From: Symbiodinium microadriaticum
Lineage: Eukaryota; Sar; Dinophyceae; Suessiales; Symbiodiniaceae
NCBI GenBank assembly: GCA_001939145.1
Contig: LSRX01001223.1
Span: 107,458-171,457 of the forward strand
Length of the DNA: 64,000 nucleotides
Direction: 5' to 3'
Under the pieces are notes generated by a model that saw only the letters and a list, made by a program, of their open reading frames with translations, did no database searches and had not been told where the DNA came from. Made by a program: the position numbers and the translations under genes. Below, one piece after another: positions 34,360 through 47,094 of the stretch (positions are counted from its first letter, which is position 1; every line of letters begins with the position of its first letter).

Positions 34360-37300
34360 TCAGATCCGGCAAGAACAGAGATGGTGCTGGGTGTTGCGAG
34401 TGCCTCAAGAATACATCTGCGAAACTTTAGAACCATTCAAATTAGCTGGGTTGTTGGGGTCGCTGGCATACTGTTTCATTTGGAGCTCGGAATTTGCTGC
34501 ACCCGTTACACATGACTTGCCCCTTGCCCTGGCAGACGTGTGTCAACAGCAAATCCACAGATCGCGATCGCGACAATATAACCCAACTCTTCCGGAAAGA
34601 CTGCATGCAAAACCCCAAACCTTGAAAACTTGAACCCTGAAACCCTAAACCTGCAAAGCCCTCAAACCACACAAGCGAATTCCCGATCCCTAAAATGCCA
34701 AGCCCTATCAAGCCCTAAACTTTAGCCTAACCTAGTTTCTAAACCCCGCAAGGGAAAAGCCCACCTCGGCGCGGGATCCGAAGTTGGCGAGACCACTGGC
34801 AAATTCGACTTCAAGCCTCCACTTTACGGCTTGAAACCGATCATCAAAACACTCTGATCAAAGGTTACGTTGTATTGCTACGATTGTCCTGACAAGCGCC
34901 AACTGGGCCGAAACAAACAAGTATGTCATGTGCCACAAAACGGTCAGGGCACAGGGGTGCGGTCCTCTGCCGGACCAGTCGCTACACAGGGGTAATGCTG
35001 TGCTCACTAATTAGTACATGGGACGAGGCGAGATCGGGGGGCCCAGAGTCAAGGTTTAGGTTGGCTAAGTTACGGCTGTGGCAAGGAAAAGGGCCATACT
35101 GCATCCGAACTACTGGAGTAAGCCCTGCAGTTGCGAGGCCTCCGTACATCACGCCCATTTCCCCGCCACGGCCGTAGTTTCCGCCACCTGATCTCGCGGC
35201 TGAAGTGTGGCTCAAGGTCAAGAGAACATTTGCCAGCCTCACCGGAGACAACATGTCGTCTTCTTTTTGTTTTTTTGCAGTGGGGGGGGAGGCGGCCGAG
35301 GGTTGGGGCTGAGGGGCAGTAGCAAGGTTTGCGTAAGTGAACCCTATGCAACCCAAACCCTTGTTGGCTTAATTACTTGTAAACGTTGAGATTACACCAC
35401 CTCTCTACGGCACCATGCTTCCACCCCACCAGAACACCGCCCGACAAAGTGACGGGATTTAAAGCAGGAGGTCATGTCAACGTGCTGCCGCAAGTGGCTT
35501 TTGTTCTGGTAGGTACAAGACTTAATTGAAGCTCCAATGGACGCCCTGGGTTCAAAACCAAGGCTGCAAGCAATCTAACTTGCACCTTTGAGCATCATGC
35601 CCCAGGCTCTTCCCCTAATGGAACGAAGGAAAGCAGAAGCCATGCCATGCCCTTTCCCTTCCCGTCCCCCAATAAACGCAGTCACCCATGGATTCAAAAA
35701 ACGAATGCTTTCACTGACAATTGACTAGAGCGTCTCCCTGGAGAACTCTATCTCAGCACCCTGGACACAGCAGTCGGCATTTTGAGTGACTGGCTGGAGC
35801 TGCCCGGCTTCAGGAGCCGAAGCCTCCAGCGACGGTTTTTGGCTTGGGATCCTTGGGGCTAGCCTTTGGCTGCATCTGCAGAAAGTGCAAGTTGCTGTTC
35901 TCAGAAAGGTTGTGGAAAAGACATCAAAGGCTGGACAAAGCCTCAGGACCTCAGGACCCCAGCATAGTGGAAGCAGTTGAGATCTGTTCAGGCCCAAAGC
36001 ATTCGCGGAAAGTCTACACTCATTGCTTAGTCTACGATTCGCCACCCCTGGGTCCCAGCAGGATCTAGGGGTTGCCTGAGTTGGACGAATTTACGTGGTC
36101 TCAACGTGCCTGCTTCACCACACACACCCGGGCCCATTCACACGAAACCACAAGGCTAAGCCTTGGCACTAGACCCAAAGCCTGACATGTTTGGGACAAT
36201 TGCATAGAAAGTATACGGAGCACAAGACGCGCCGTCTTCAGCAAGCCTTGTAGTACCCACGATTGCCGTGCCCCTCGCATGTCTGGTTAAAACCAAAGCG
36301 GAGATTAAAGCACCCATCCTCAAAGCGCTCTCAAAAGCCCTCATGGAACTCTTGAAGGAACAGACCACTTCACTCCCACGCAACCCTCGTCAGCCCTCGG
36401 GTAAGGTCCGCGCAGCACTTTTGCTGGTCTCCTTACCAGGAAATCAGAGTGTCCGAGAAACCGGATGCACGCTCGTACATGCATACACACATGCATGCAC
36501 GGCACATGTCATGGCACGTTATAGACTTGAGATTCAAACTGGCACGAAACCACAGTTTCCAAGACTCTCCAGCACCTCAACTCCAGAGATCCAGCGAAAC
36601 TCATCTCGAAGCCATGAACCTTGGCATCTGAAACCCTGCACCTCAAGTCTGCCTGGCAAAACCCAGCCACCAAAACCTGAAGCCCTGCAACCTTCAACCC
36701 AAAACACGCGAAACCCTGCAAGGCAAAGCCAGGTCCCCCACTGCACCTGGTTTGCTGAAGACCCGCTAGGAGCAGAACCTGGCTTGTGGACGTCGAGGGT
36801 CATAGCGTCATAGGGTCTAGGCGTCAGGCTTGCAGTCACGGTTTGGGGCCGACGGGGCAATGGCTTCTTTTGGAGCCCTTTGGCGGGAGGGCTTGAGGAT
36901 TTGCTTCGGGGGTGTTGGGGCTGCGGCTGGGGGGGGGGGAATGCAACTACTAGTCGCTGGGGTCAAGCTTTCCAATCGGGTTTGTCGGGTGATTTGGGGC
37001 TTAAGTTCAGGGCGCTTCATACTGTGCACCAGCATGTTTCGGTTTGGGATTGGATGGCTTCTGGATTGCAGGAGCTGGGATCTTCGGGCTTCGCACCGGG
37101 GCATGGTAGTTAACAGGCCGCTGCGGTTCCACCGGGTCAGTCTACGGCTTTCGTTGAGAGACGTGGACGTGTGCATTGAGATTACGATGATTTCAGGAAA
37201 CTTCTGGGCTTGGGGGGTGGGTGTGTGGGAGAGAGGGTTTGCAACCGTGGGCTTCGGATTCGGGGTCGCTTATGCAGGAACTGTTTCTGGGACTCAAATT

Positions 37301-39360
37301 TAAGAACTGGCTGGCTTTCTGTTTTTGTTTGGATTGTGTCCTGGACCTTGCCGTAATGTCTACATTCATTTAGGTTGGCTTGCTTCTGACCCTATGAAAG
37401 CAAACACTCTAAGAACTCTCTGACAACCTTGTACGACTATGCGTGTAAATAGGAAAGACCCATGTGTCTATCTGTAAACCGTAGTAGCTAAGTGTTTATC
37501 TGCTTACCTACTTCAAGGTTCATGTGTGCGTCTGCTTACCTCTAGCTCTGCACATGAACTTACATTTACAGCGTACAAACAGCGCTCTGTCCGTCTGTGC
37601 ATCGATCTATATACTTATCTATGTTACTTTGTTCTGCCAATCAACAAACCCATCAAGCTATCTATCTATCTCTCTTCTACCTATCTATGTCTCTCTCTCT
37701 CTCGGGGAGTCGTTGAGTTTGAGGGGCTTCTGGGCTTAGAAAAGTGTGGTTGGCTTGGAGGCTTGAGGTCTGAGGGCTTCGGGGTCTGGAGTTTAGGAGT
37801 CTTGGGGTCCTGTTGTGAGCAACAATTCTGGGAGACCTTCGGGGACATGAAAGGCTTTTAAGCATTACAACGAATGAAAACGTGCACAAACTAGCGGAGC
37901 ATCGGGACAAAGCCATTGGCGATTCGGTGCGTTGCTTAGGGCCTTAGGGGGTTTTTCTGGTCTCGTGCGCTTCGAGTCTGTAGCTGGGTTGGCTGGGATG
38001 TGCGCTTGAGGAGGTTGATTCTCGGAGGGTCTCGGGAGGTTCTAGAAAGGTTCTACAAAAGCCCAACCACAGGTTCTCTAAAGGCTCTGGAAGAGCTCCA
38101 CGATTCTACGAGGCGAGGAGGCAGGAGTCGATTCTCAGCCTTGACGACAAGAAGCCTGAGAATCCGGCTTTTGGGGGTTCGAAGCTGCTGGGGCTTACCC
38201 TAAACCTGAAACCCGTATGTCCTTGTGGATCTTCCTGGTGCAAGCCGAACCCTTGTAGAACCTTGAGAAGAAACCCTGCAAGCCCTTGAATTCCAACGCC
38301 TTAGTTCACTTAATTCGCGAAACTCCTACACTCCTAAACTCCTAAACTCCTAAACTCCTAAACTCCTAAACACTGAACCCTACACCCTGCACCCCTAAAC
38401 CCCCTTGGGGGAGACTCTGGGTCGAAGGCTGGGGGGCGCCTGGGGAGCCTCTGAAGATGCCACCCCGGGATCTCCCCCAGGATCACCGTGAAATGAAGGG
38501 GGAGAGATGCCACAAAAAAAAGAAGGAAACCTAGGGTTTTGGGGTTTAGGGTTGAGGGTTTAGATCTTCGTTTAGGGTAAGCATACTCAGGTCGCCCTTT
38601 CTCAGGATCCTGATCAGGTCCTTAACTCGCTCATTTTTGAGACTACCGAATCTTTCACCCTAAACTACCCCAAGCCCCTTCAACCAAAGCTGATAGCATT
38701 GAGGGTTGACCGAAGAGTTGAGGCGGTGAAACCCACAACCTTATACCCTAGAGCCTGCAACCCTATCTGAACCCGCGCTACCCTTAGGGTTTAGGGTTTA
38801 GGTTAAAACTCTATAAGCGTAAGCTTAAACTCAAACTTAAACACCTAAAGCCCTGAATGACAAGGCCCCATGATCTTCACCAATGATGCCTGCAACAGCA
38901 AATAAACCTGCAGACTCCCATACAAGCCCGATGAAAAGGCAAACCGACATCTCAGAAACCCTGTGTTCAGACACCCATTTGACTATATAGCCTTGGCAGA
39001 CATCTCACAAACCCTGCTTTACACTGACAAAGCTTGTAGCCTTGCCCAGCCATCCTATGAACCATCTCACACCTCACGCATTTAGACACATACCTGAAAA
39101 CCCTCAACCAGAGACCCTAAACCCTCAACATCCCTCAACCTAAACCTGAAACCAGAAACCCTAAACTGGGTTCTTTTCAAGGGATTTAATTTATGTTACC
39201 ATAATAGGGATCTACCGTAAATAATATAGTTTCTCTAGTATGATAACCTAAATAAAACTCCGTAATTAACAAGAACCCGGTAGACCCCCGGCTTGCCAAG
39301 CGCCCAGCTTTGGGGCTCCAGGCAGCTCCGGCCAGAGGCTGCGGAAGGCTCTCTTGGGTG
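34360..39360. other. Unassigned region
   Basis: Low-confidence frames only (for example 35,725-36,045 minus and 36,268-36,813 plus). A CTAT/CT microsatellite lies at 37,655-37,705 and a cctaaact array at 38,329-38,400. Confidence 0.4.
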
Positions 39361-39364
39361 GCTT

Positions 39365-39420
39365 GGGGTTTAGGGTTTAGGGTTTAGGGTTTTAGGGTTT
39401 AGGGTTTAGGGTTTAGGCTT
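39365..39420 (+). repeat. TTTAGGG array, near perfect
   Basis: Seven nearly perfect TTTAGGG units. Confidence 0.9.
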
Positions 39421-39429
39421 GGTGTCCCC

Positions 39430-41870
39430 AGAAGGAGAAATCCGGAACCCTACGAACTGAACACCCTGAACCTTCAACGCCCTCAACTCTAAAACTTGAA
39501 CCCGTAAGACCCAAACTGTACTTCCGGAAACCTCACGCCCTAAAATATCAACCCGGCACTCTCAAACCCTAAACTCGAAAACCGTGAGGCCGTAACCCCA
39601 AACTCCAAACTCCCACTCCCCCCAGTCTGTTGAGCGTCACTGGGCGAAACTGCCACTCGCTGCAAACTGCAAGGGCCGGGAAACCGAATAGTTCGGTTTC
39701 GGTTGGCGCCGAAACATTGCCAAATAACTCAAAGGCATGACACCTAAGAGCACGTGGGCAAAACCTCCTTGGGAGGGAAACAACTCACAGCCCCGGAGAC
39801 GTGCAATACAAGGACAAAGCCTAGACAGTTCGCAGGCTGTGGCGCTGCGCGGTGAGGCATTTGGCACCTCGCGACTACAGCATGTGTCTCCAGACACTGA
39901 CTAATGCCGTTTCCGGCTTCAGACACAAGCTGTAGGCGCCAAATAACCTTCATTACAAAGTATGAAGGCCTTTGCCGTACAGATGTCGCAAATGCGACTC
40001 GGGCAAGCAAGTTGGCGTCTGCTGGTTCTTTGCGCAGACCCGCCTAAAGCCGCTACCGGAGTCTGTTCGGTCATTGAGGCCTGGGCTGGTCAGGGTTCAT
40101 TGACATTCAGGATCGGTGTTCTGGTCACGGGAAAACAAGGACAATCCGGTCGAAACTCTGAAGCCCACCTGGCAGGTGACGAAACACCAAGAATGGTGTT
40201 GTCACTGTGGTTCCAAACACCGCCAACACACAAACGCCACAGAAGTAGCTCTGGGACCCTAGGACTGCACTGCACCAGTCAATGCAATCTTGGCCTTCGT
40301 ATGGGCCATGATGTCACCGTACCTGCCCGAGCGATCTCACTCACGGCAGGGATTGCACGAAACAAACTACAGAATAGCAAAAAGCACCTCACGGTCACCG
40401 TTACGGTAAATGTCATTGCATCCTGGCTTTTATTTTGATGACAATCCTTCTCTGTTCTGACTTGTTGAGGCAATTGCCGCCGGGGCTCCGACGAAAGGGA
40501 ACAGCGAAGATGATGGGGCGCAGATGGGACTGCTTCGCGGCTTGAGCCAGAAGAACCAACCACAAGCGCTGTGAGCTACCAATTAATCTACATCTGCCAG
40601 GCACTGCTTGCCACGTATGACTCCTGCATGCACGCGCGTCCACGACACCGTAGTCACGGTCCGTTTTCACGGACGTGCTTTCGAAGCTCTCTGTGATCGC
40701 TAGTTACTCTCTTGATCAAGACCGACATCGTGTTGGTCTCTGACAATGAGAGCAAGTTCAAGAACAAGAACGCCCAAGATGCCCGGCAGGAACGGGAAGA
40801 GCAAGCCCTGGCAGATCTTACCCTTTGCTCGCCCGCATCGCAACCAAGAGTATCGTGAAACAAATCCTTCCGCTGAAAATGAACAGCATCAGCATGCCTG
40901 AATATTGATCCTAGATGTAAGAATCCGCACTATAAGGACCGCTAGCTTGAGTTTTCCTGAAGGTGCTTTCACGCTTATTCTCACTATCCGGCGCCAATCG
41001 CCTCAGGCGCATCACAGTCGGATGAGAGGGGAGTCAGCCGCACGAGTCGGGAATAAGCAGGGCGCGAGTCGCGGGGAAGTTGGGGACACAGTCGGACAAG
41101 TCGGGAACAGACATTGCTAGAGTCAGGAACAGCCTAGGTATATTGTAAGGCTTTCATCCGGTGGATATGCCTGCAAGGCTTTTCGAGGGTTACGACAATT
41201 TGTGATGCTGCAAGTAAGTAAGGAATCTCCCACGCATTGCATGATCTTTGTAGGGTTTGCAGAGCTGCAAAAAAAGGGAATATACCGTAAATTGCCCATT
41301 CGCTACCTCAGGTACCCCAGATACGCGGAAGACACGTGGCCGTGATTGGTTCCTCAGTTTGTGCCGGAATCTTGGCGCCCAAAAAGACCATAAACCAATG
41401 AGGCCCCTCTAAACCCTAGCCTTAAATCCCTCATGGCCAAAAAAGGCTCCCTTGCCACTAACAGCAGGGGAAATCAAGCAGCGCTGGAAGACCCAGCAGC
41501 TCTATGCTTCTGATCTTACGATTTTCCACTTTTAGGGGGGGGGCTTAAACTGGACTTTCGGGTTCCGGTTTCCCGGGAGTACAGGGGGTCTCGGGCAGCT
41601 GTCTCGGCGCCGCGCCACGTCGTCAGACGGCTTCTGTTCCGGGAAGTAGTACCGCCAGATGTCAGCAGATGCCCTCAGCGTCTTAGAAAACATGACATCA
41701 CATAAGACAATACAGTATAACCTAACACTTATCAACACATGATAGAACAACTAACATCTCAGCAGACTTAAGACTTGAGTCAGCGCTTGAGTGAGCCGCC
41801 TGCTTGCAATACACCCTTCGGGCCCTTCGAGCCGATGTGAAACGGGGTAGCCCCAAATGGCTCCGAAAGC
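39430..41870. other. Unassigned region with a diverged membrane exon
   Basis: The minus strand near 40,720-40,820 encodes LLFPFLPGILGVLVLELAL, similar to 14,291-14,527. At about 40,445-40,560 minus a frame AAKQSHLRPIIFAVPFRRSP could be an exon. Nothing else was supported. Confidence 0.35.
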
Positions 41871-41960
41871 TCATTAGGGTACCTTAACTTTGGGGTCCTT
41901 ATAATATGGATCCTACTATTTAGGGTAATTACTATATTAGGGTCCCCTATTTTCGGGAGA
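41871..41960. mobile_element. MITE-delta-like copy
   Basis: It reads attagggtaccttaactttg to cccctattttcggga, matching 3,226-3,315. Confidence 0.5.
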
Positions 41961-41969
41961 TTTACCATG

Positions 41970-42090
41970 ATCGTCTCCGTGCTGGTGTCATATCGATCAA
42001 CAACACCATCAGCAGCCTCATCCTTGTTGCTGTCGCCACCGTCGTCATCGTCTGCACTGCTATTATCTATCGTCATCACCATAGTCACCC
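41970..42090 (+). CDS. Possible membrane-segment exon
   Basis: The plus-strand frame reads INNTISSLILVAVATVVIVC and then TAIIYRHHHSH, one hydrophobic helix followed by basic residues. It is GTC/ATC-rich, so it may be a triplet-repeat artefact. No splice sites were confirmed. Confidence 0.2.
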
Positions 42091-42109
42091 CCCCCGAAAT
42101 TTCTACATA

Positions 42110-42370
42110 TACATATAAATATAGCTAGAACTATAAACATACATATGTATATATATATATATAGAGACATATATCTATATATATATATACATATACATAT
42201 AGACATAGATATAGATATAGATATAGATATAGATATAGATATAGATATAGATATAGATATAGATATAGATATAGATATAGATATAGAGATATATAGATAA
42301 TAGATATATATATATATAGATATATAGATATATAAGTATATAGATATATACGTATGTACATATATATTAT
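42110..42370. repeat. ATAGAT hexanucleotide and TA microsatellite
   Basis: About 18 agatat units lie at 42,200-42,290 within TA-rich flanks. Confidence 0.95.
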
Positions 42371-42485
42371 GTATGAACATCCAGACAGGCAGAGCCTCCT
42401 GACAGCTCAGGGCCCTTGTTGCCCGTCCCGAGAATCCCCCTGTAACTATACCATAAAACACCCTAAAGCTCTAGTCGATGTAAAT

Positions 42486-42593
42486 AATGGGGGCCTGAAT
42501 AAATTACCTGTACTATTTGGGGGGGGGGTGGCCTTATTATACTTCTAGTATAAAATATCCCAAAACCTTATTCTATTTTTTAGGCCCCTACAT
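42486..42593. mobile_element. MITE-beta copy
   Basis: It runs from aatgggggcctgaataaatt to ttttttaggcccctaca. Confidence 0.65.
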
Positions 42594-43164
42594 TATACTG
42601 CAATATACCCCAAAACCTAGTAATGACGTTGCGAACGCGGCCGCGTTCCCTTTCCGGGGCCCCGGCGAGGACAGGAAGTCCTGAAGCCTACGGTGGGGCT
42701 TTGGGGTTTTCAGGATCGCAGTCGTGGGCTTTTGTAGGGGCCTTAGCTATGGTAATACTATGGTAGGTTCATGTAGATTCAACAGGTTCCTTTGGCAGGA
42801 GTTCCCCCAAACCCAAAATCCCTAAACCCCAAACCTCCAAAATCAAGCCCCTTAGAACATCCCTAAATCCCAGAGAGTCCTTTAACGGCTTGGTGATGAT
42901 TTCCGAAGCTCTGGAACCATAAACCAAGCCATAAACCCTAAAGCCTAAACCCCTAATCCCTTATGACCCTAGACCCTAGTCGCCTAAACCCTAAACCCCT
43001 AATCCCTTATGACCCTAAACCCTAGTCGAACCCCTTACAGCCCCCTAGGCCCTAAGCCTTAAACTTCCGGGGGGTCGACTCTGAGCGTTCGGATCTGCGG
43101 CGCTTCTTGGAGCAACGACTTCAACCCAGGGGTCCAAGAGAGGATCTTCTGCTGAGGCTACTGG

Positions 43165-43167
43165 CTC

Positions 43168-43214
<47 letters not shown>

Positions 43215-43230
43215 AGAAGAAGAAGAAGAA
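43165..43230. repeat. GTA and AGA triplet repeats
   Basis: Adjacent GTA and AGA runs, followed by an ATC-rich stretch to 43,320. Confidence 0.9.
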
Positions 43231-43565
43231 GACGAAGAACAACAGTAACAAGACTACCAAATCATCTATGCAATAACAGTCATCATGATGATCATCATCA
43301 TCATCTCCATCATCATAGTTGTTTGCTATGTTTACCGACGCACTGAAGAGACCATATCAGTACCGGTTAACATGAAACCTGGATTTCAAGACGTCAAAGG
43401 TGCAGCTCAAACCCTAAAGACAAAAGCCCCAAGCGCACGCATACACGAACTCGACACATCCCCTTGGGGTCGGGGCTGCCGCGGCTCGAAAGGCTCGCGT
43501 TCCACGGCGGGGCTGAGCAGAGACGGAGAGTCAGAAAATGATGATGCTCTTCGATGCAATGTGGA

Positions 43566-43660
43566 TGGTTTTCTAAATTAGGGTCCCTTTTAGGGTCCTT
43601 TCTATGAGGGTGCCGTACTATATTGGGGATCTAAAGCAAGACCCTCATGTAGAGAACTGC
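43566..43660. mobile_element. MITE-delta copy
   Basis: It runs from ggttttctaaattagggtcc to catgtagagaactgccc, with inverted ends like 977-1,079. Confidence 0.55.
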
Positions 43661-44119
43661 CCGTGTGCATGTGCAGAGATAGACAGATGGACACAGCCAG
43701 GGGGCTCGGCGATGTTTCTTATATGGGTGCCTTAACGCAAGTAGAACGGGGTGTTGGTGAAAACCAGATTCAAAAACCCTGAAAACTTTGAAGCCCCCCA
43801 AGCCCCTCAACACCCCTAGATAAACTCCCAGAAGCCCTTGCCAACATCACCCCCCCCCCCCGAAAAAAAAAGAATGCACTTTAAACATTCAGGCAGATGA
43901 CTTACACAAGCTTTGCAAAAAGGCATGGCTCGGAGAGAGCCGAAAAAACAAGCTGTCCAAACCCCCAGAGTCCGCCCTGAAAAAAAAACCAAAGCCCTAC
44001 AAACCTTGAAACCCTAAACACCCTAAGCTAAACAGAAACACCACCGAGAAGGAATCCCTAAAGGGACCCTTCCAAGAGAACCCACCCTGGAAGGAAACCT
44101 GAAAGGAAGCCTAAACACA

Positions 44120-44610
44120 CTCTCCCCTGAACCCTGAACCCTGAACCCTAAACCTTAAACCCTAAACCCTAAACCCTGAACCCTAAACCCCAAAAAGGAA
44201 AACCCGAAAGGAAAGCCTGAAAGGAAACATCCCGTCGGCTGGGCCTTGCCCGCGGGGCGGCGCCTTTCCTCGTGGAGCTCTGGGCCTCGGAAGGACATTC
44301 GGCAAAGAGATCAAGTCTTAAGGGAACTATACAAGGTTCTAACATAGGGTTGAGGGTTCAGGGTTTAGGGTTTAGGCTTAGGTTTAGGTTTAGGTCCTTT
44401 TCATCAAGTCTTAAGGGTTCTAGATTAGTTCTAACATAGGGTTCCCTTTAATCCGGAACCCTACTGAAGACCCCAAAGAGATCAGGCCTTAAGGGTACTA
44501 CACAGGGTTCTACAATAGGGTTGGCTCCCTTTAGTCGGAACTATAGGGTTTAGGGTTAAGGGTTTGGGGTTTAAGGTTTAGGGTTCAGGGTTTAGGGTTT
44601 AGCTCCCTTT
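44120..44610. repeat. TTTAGGG arrays in both orientations
   Basis: CCCTAAA units at 44,120-44,200 are followed by TTTAGGG at 44,340-44,400 and 44,530-44,610, separated by GGTTCTAACATAGGGTT-type repeats. Confidence 0.8.
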
Positions 44611-44629
44611 AATCGGAACCCTGCGAAAG

Positions 44630-45075
44630 AACCCTATGGTACCCCTAAGGGGAACCCCATTATAGAACCCTACGGTACCCTTAAGGGTCCAGAGTTGATT
44701 TGAGGGGCCTGAGGTTGAGGGTGCAAGGCTCCTTTTTGCGGATGTGGGGTTTAGGGTTCCCTTCCTTGTTGGGGCCCTGACACTGACTTAATCTAGTATG
44801 TTATAATGGTCCATGTAGGGACCTTCATAGGGAAATATGAAGTCCGCCTTTAAAGATAAACCGCTGCAGCTGACAATGAATAAGCGTTACACTAGCCCTG
44901 ATAGAAACTCATAGCAGCCCGTAAAGTACCGAAAAGTAACCCTTATGGAAACTTGTAGTAACCCTGATACCTAGCCACCCTTCAAAAAAAACCCTTCAAG
45001 ACAACCCTATAGTACCGTTAAGGGGTACCCTATTATATAGACCCCCTATAGTACCCTTAAGGGTTCTGAGTTCCT
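44630..45075. repeat. Repeated GGTACCCTTAAGGG segments
   Basis: Units such as ctatggtacccctaagggga recur at 44,632, 44,668, 45,006 and 45,045. No gene is seen. Confidence 0.5.
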
Positions 45076-45178
45076 TTCACGGCCTGGGGTTTCGGGGTGA
45101 AGGCTCTTTTGTGGGTTTAGTCGCTTAAAATAACCCTTAGAGCAACTTGTAGTAACCCTTCAAGCAACCCTTCGAAAA

Positions 45179-45288
45179 CTACGGTTGATGATATAATAAA
45201 TCCTGCATTAAACCCAGAACAAAGGAATATACCATAACTCCCAGAGTTTAGGGTCCTTGAGGTAATGCAGGATTTACCATCATCAACA
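45179..45288. mobile_element. MITE-alpha copy
   Basis: It runs from ctacggttgatgatataata to the inverse end atgcaggatttaccatcatc. Core: ggaatataccataactccca. Confidence 0.7.
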
Positions 45289-46309
45289 ACCCTAAACCCT
45301 AAACCCTAGACCCTAAATCCTAAACCCTAAACCCTAACGCCCTAAACACTAAACTCATAGAAAACCCGGGGAAAAGGCCCCCGGCGTTCGCGGGCCCCGG
45401 CTCCGTGGTCTCTGCGGGCGGAGGCTTCTTGAGCTTCGGAAGCATCACCAGGCCTTTGCGAGCGTTTAACGGGGCCTTTTGAGGGGGTTCACGGGTTTTT
45501 CAGGCCTTTGGGAGCTGTTTTGGGGCTTAGGGGATTTCGAGGGGTAGTTCGGACTCGGGATGTAGGACTTAAGCTTTCGGGTTTTGAGGGTTTTCGGAGT
45601 TGGGGTTTGGGGTCTTTGGTAGCCGTTGGGAGTGGTGCTTTGTCTTTTGTCAGTCCTTGGAGGTTTAGTCCTTGGTGTTTTTTTGCCGAGCAAGACGTAG
45701 ATAAATGACTCCATGGGGTCTCGAAGGAGTGGGAGGGGGGCTGAGAATCCAGGCCTTATTGTCGTAATCATTGTGACAGACGTGGGCTTTTGGCACGACC
45801 AGGAACGCTTGCAGCAAGCAATCGCTAATAATCAAGAACTTAGTCACTGCCACGTGAGCGAGCTTGCTAGGGACCTCTTGGGGTGTAGGCTTCTGCATCT
45901 GCCTTTGGGGATGTTGCCCGTGGTGTGATTCTACTACACTCGTTGGGCTGCGAGTTGGCCTTGAAGTAAATGCTGCGGCTTTCGGTCGGTTCCTCCCACT
46001 TCCTCTCTCCCGCGCCCGGCTCTCTCCCGAGCTGTGCAGCCGGCTGCCGCAGTAGGCTTGCTTGATCCTGATCAGCTGCAGAAACCAAGCCCAGACCGAC
46101 CCGGCTGACTAGACATACTGATCTACTGTATCATTTTGCTACATTACAGATTATATCATGTTGTATCATAACTCCCCCCCCCGTCACCGCCCCCAGCGCT
46201 CAGAGGAAGGTCCTCTGTGGCGCACGCCTGGTCCAGGGCTCCTCGGGAGCCTCCACAGGGTGATCAACGCGAAAACCCGGAACCCCAAACGGCCCTAAAC
46301 CCCAAAGCC

Positions 46310-46945
46310 TCCCAAACCCCGGTTTAGGGTTTAGGGTCTAGGGTTCAGGGTTCAGGGTTTAGGGTCAAAACCCGGAACCCCTAAACCCCAAAGCCTCAAC
46401 GCCTAAAGCTACAGCTCTGATGCCGAACATTCTTCGAAGATTCCGCGAAGGATCTCTTCAAATGTGTGAAGCAGAGCTTGCAAGGCAAGGAAGGGACCAG
46501 CTTCCCTGTACTGCTCGATTGTAACCCTTGCTCATCCTTCCAACTGGTTCCCTGTCGGGGCTATATTAAAATGATATCATTTTTCATGCTTATTGGGATA
46601 TTCATAACAAAACTGTAAATGTGTAGCCAACAAGGACCCAGCAAACCCTAAACCCTAAACCCTTAAACCCCTAAACCCCTAAACCCCTAAAACCCCTAAA
46701 CCCCTAAACCCTAAACTTCCCCGCGGCCCGAAGGAACGGCCTTGACCCAGGAGGCGCTCCGCTGCTCTGGCGGTTCCAGCTTCACGATGGAAAAGGCCTG
46801 GCCCCCGAAAGCTGGGGTTCTTGTTAAGGGATCTAGGGCTTAGGGGTTTAGGAGTTTAGGGATTTAGGGATTTAGGGGTTTAGGGGTTTAGGGGTTTAAG
46901 GGATTTAGTGCTTAAGGGGTTTAAGGGTTTAAGGGTTTAGGGCTC
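46310..46945. repeat. TTTAGGG and CCCTAAA arrays around a non-coding spacer
   Basis: TTTAGGG lies at 46,318-46,365, CCCTAAA at 46,645-46,712 and TTTAGGGG at 46,830-46,945, with no defensible exon between. Confidence 0.75.
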
Positions 46946-46994
46946 ACCGAGGCACGTCGGGGTGAGGCTGTGAAGCTTTGCGGGAGACCCAGAG

Positions 46995-47094
46995 AACCCA
47001 ATATACCCCTTGGTTAAGGAAGATGCCGTAAATTCGAGGGACCTTATAATAGTATGATTTAAGGTCTATTCCTTAAGTAAGGGGGTGTTGGGTT
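46995..47094. mobile_element. MITE-gamma copy
   Basis: It runs from aacccaatataccccttggt to taagggggtgttgggtt. The centre gtatgatttaaggt is shared with the 8.8-kb copy. Both are followed by a ggggagc motif. Confidence 0.55.
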
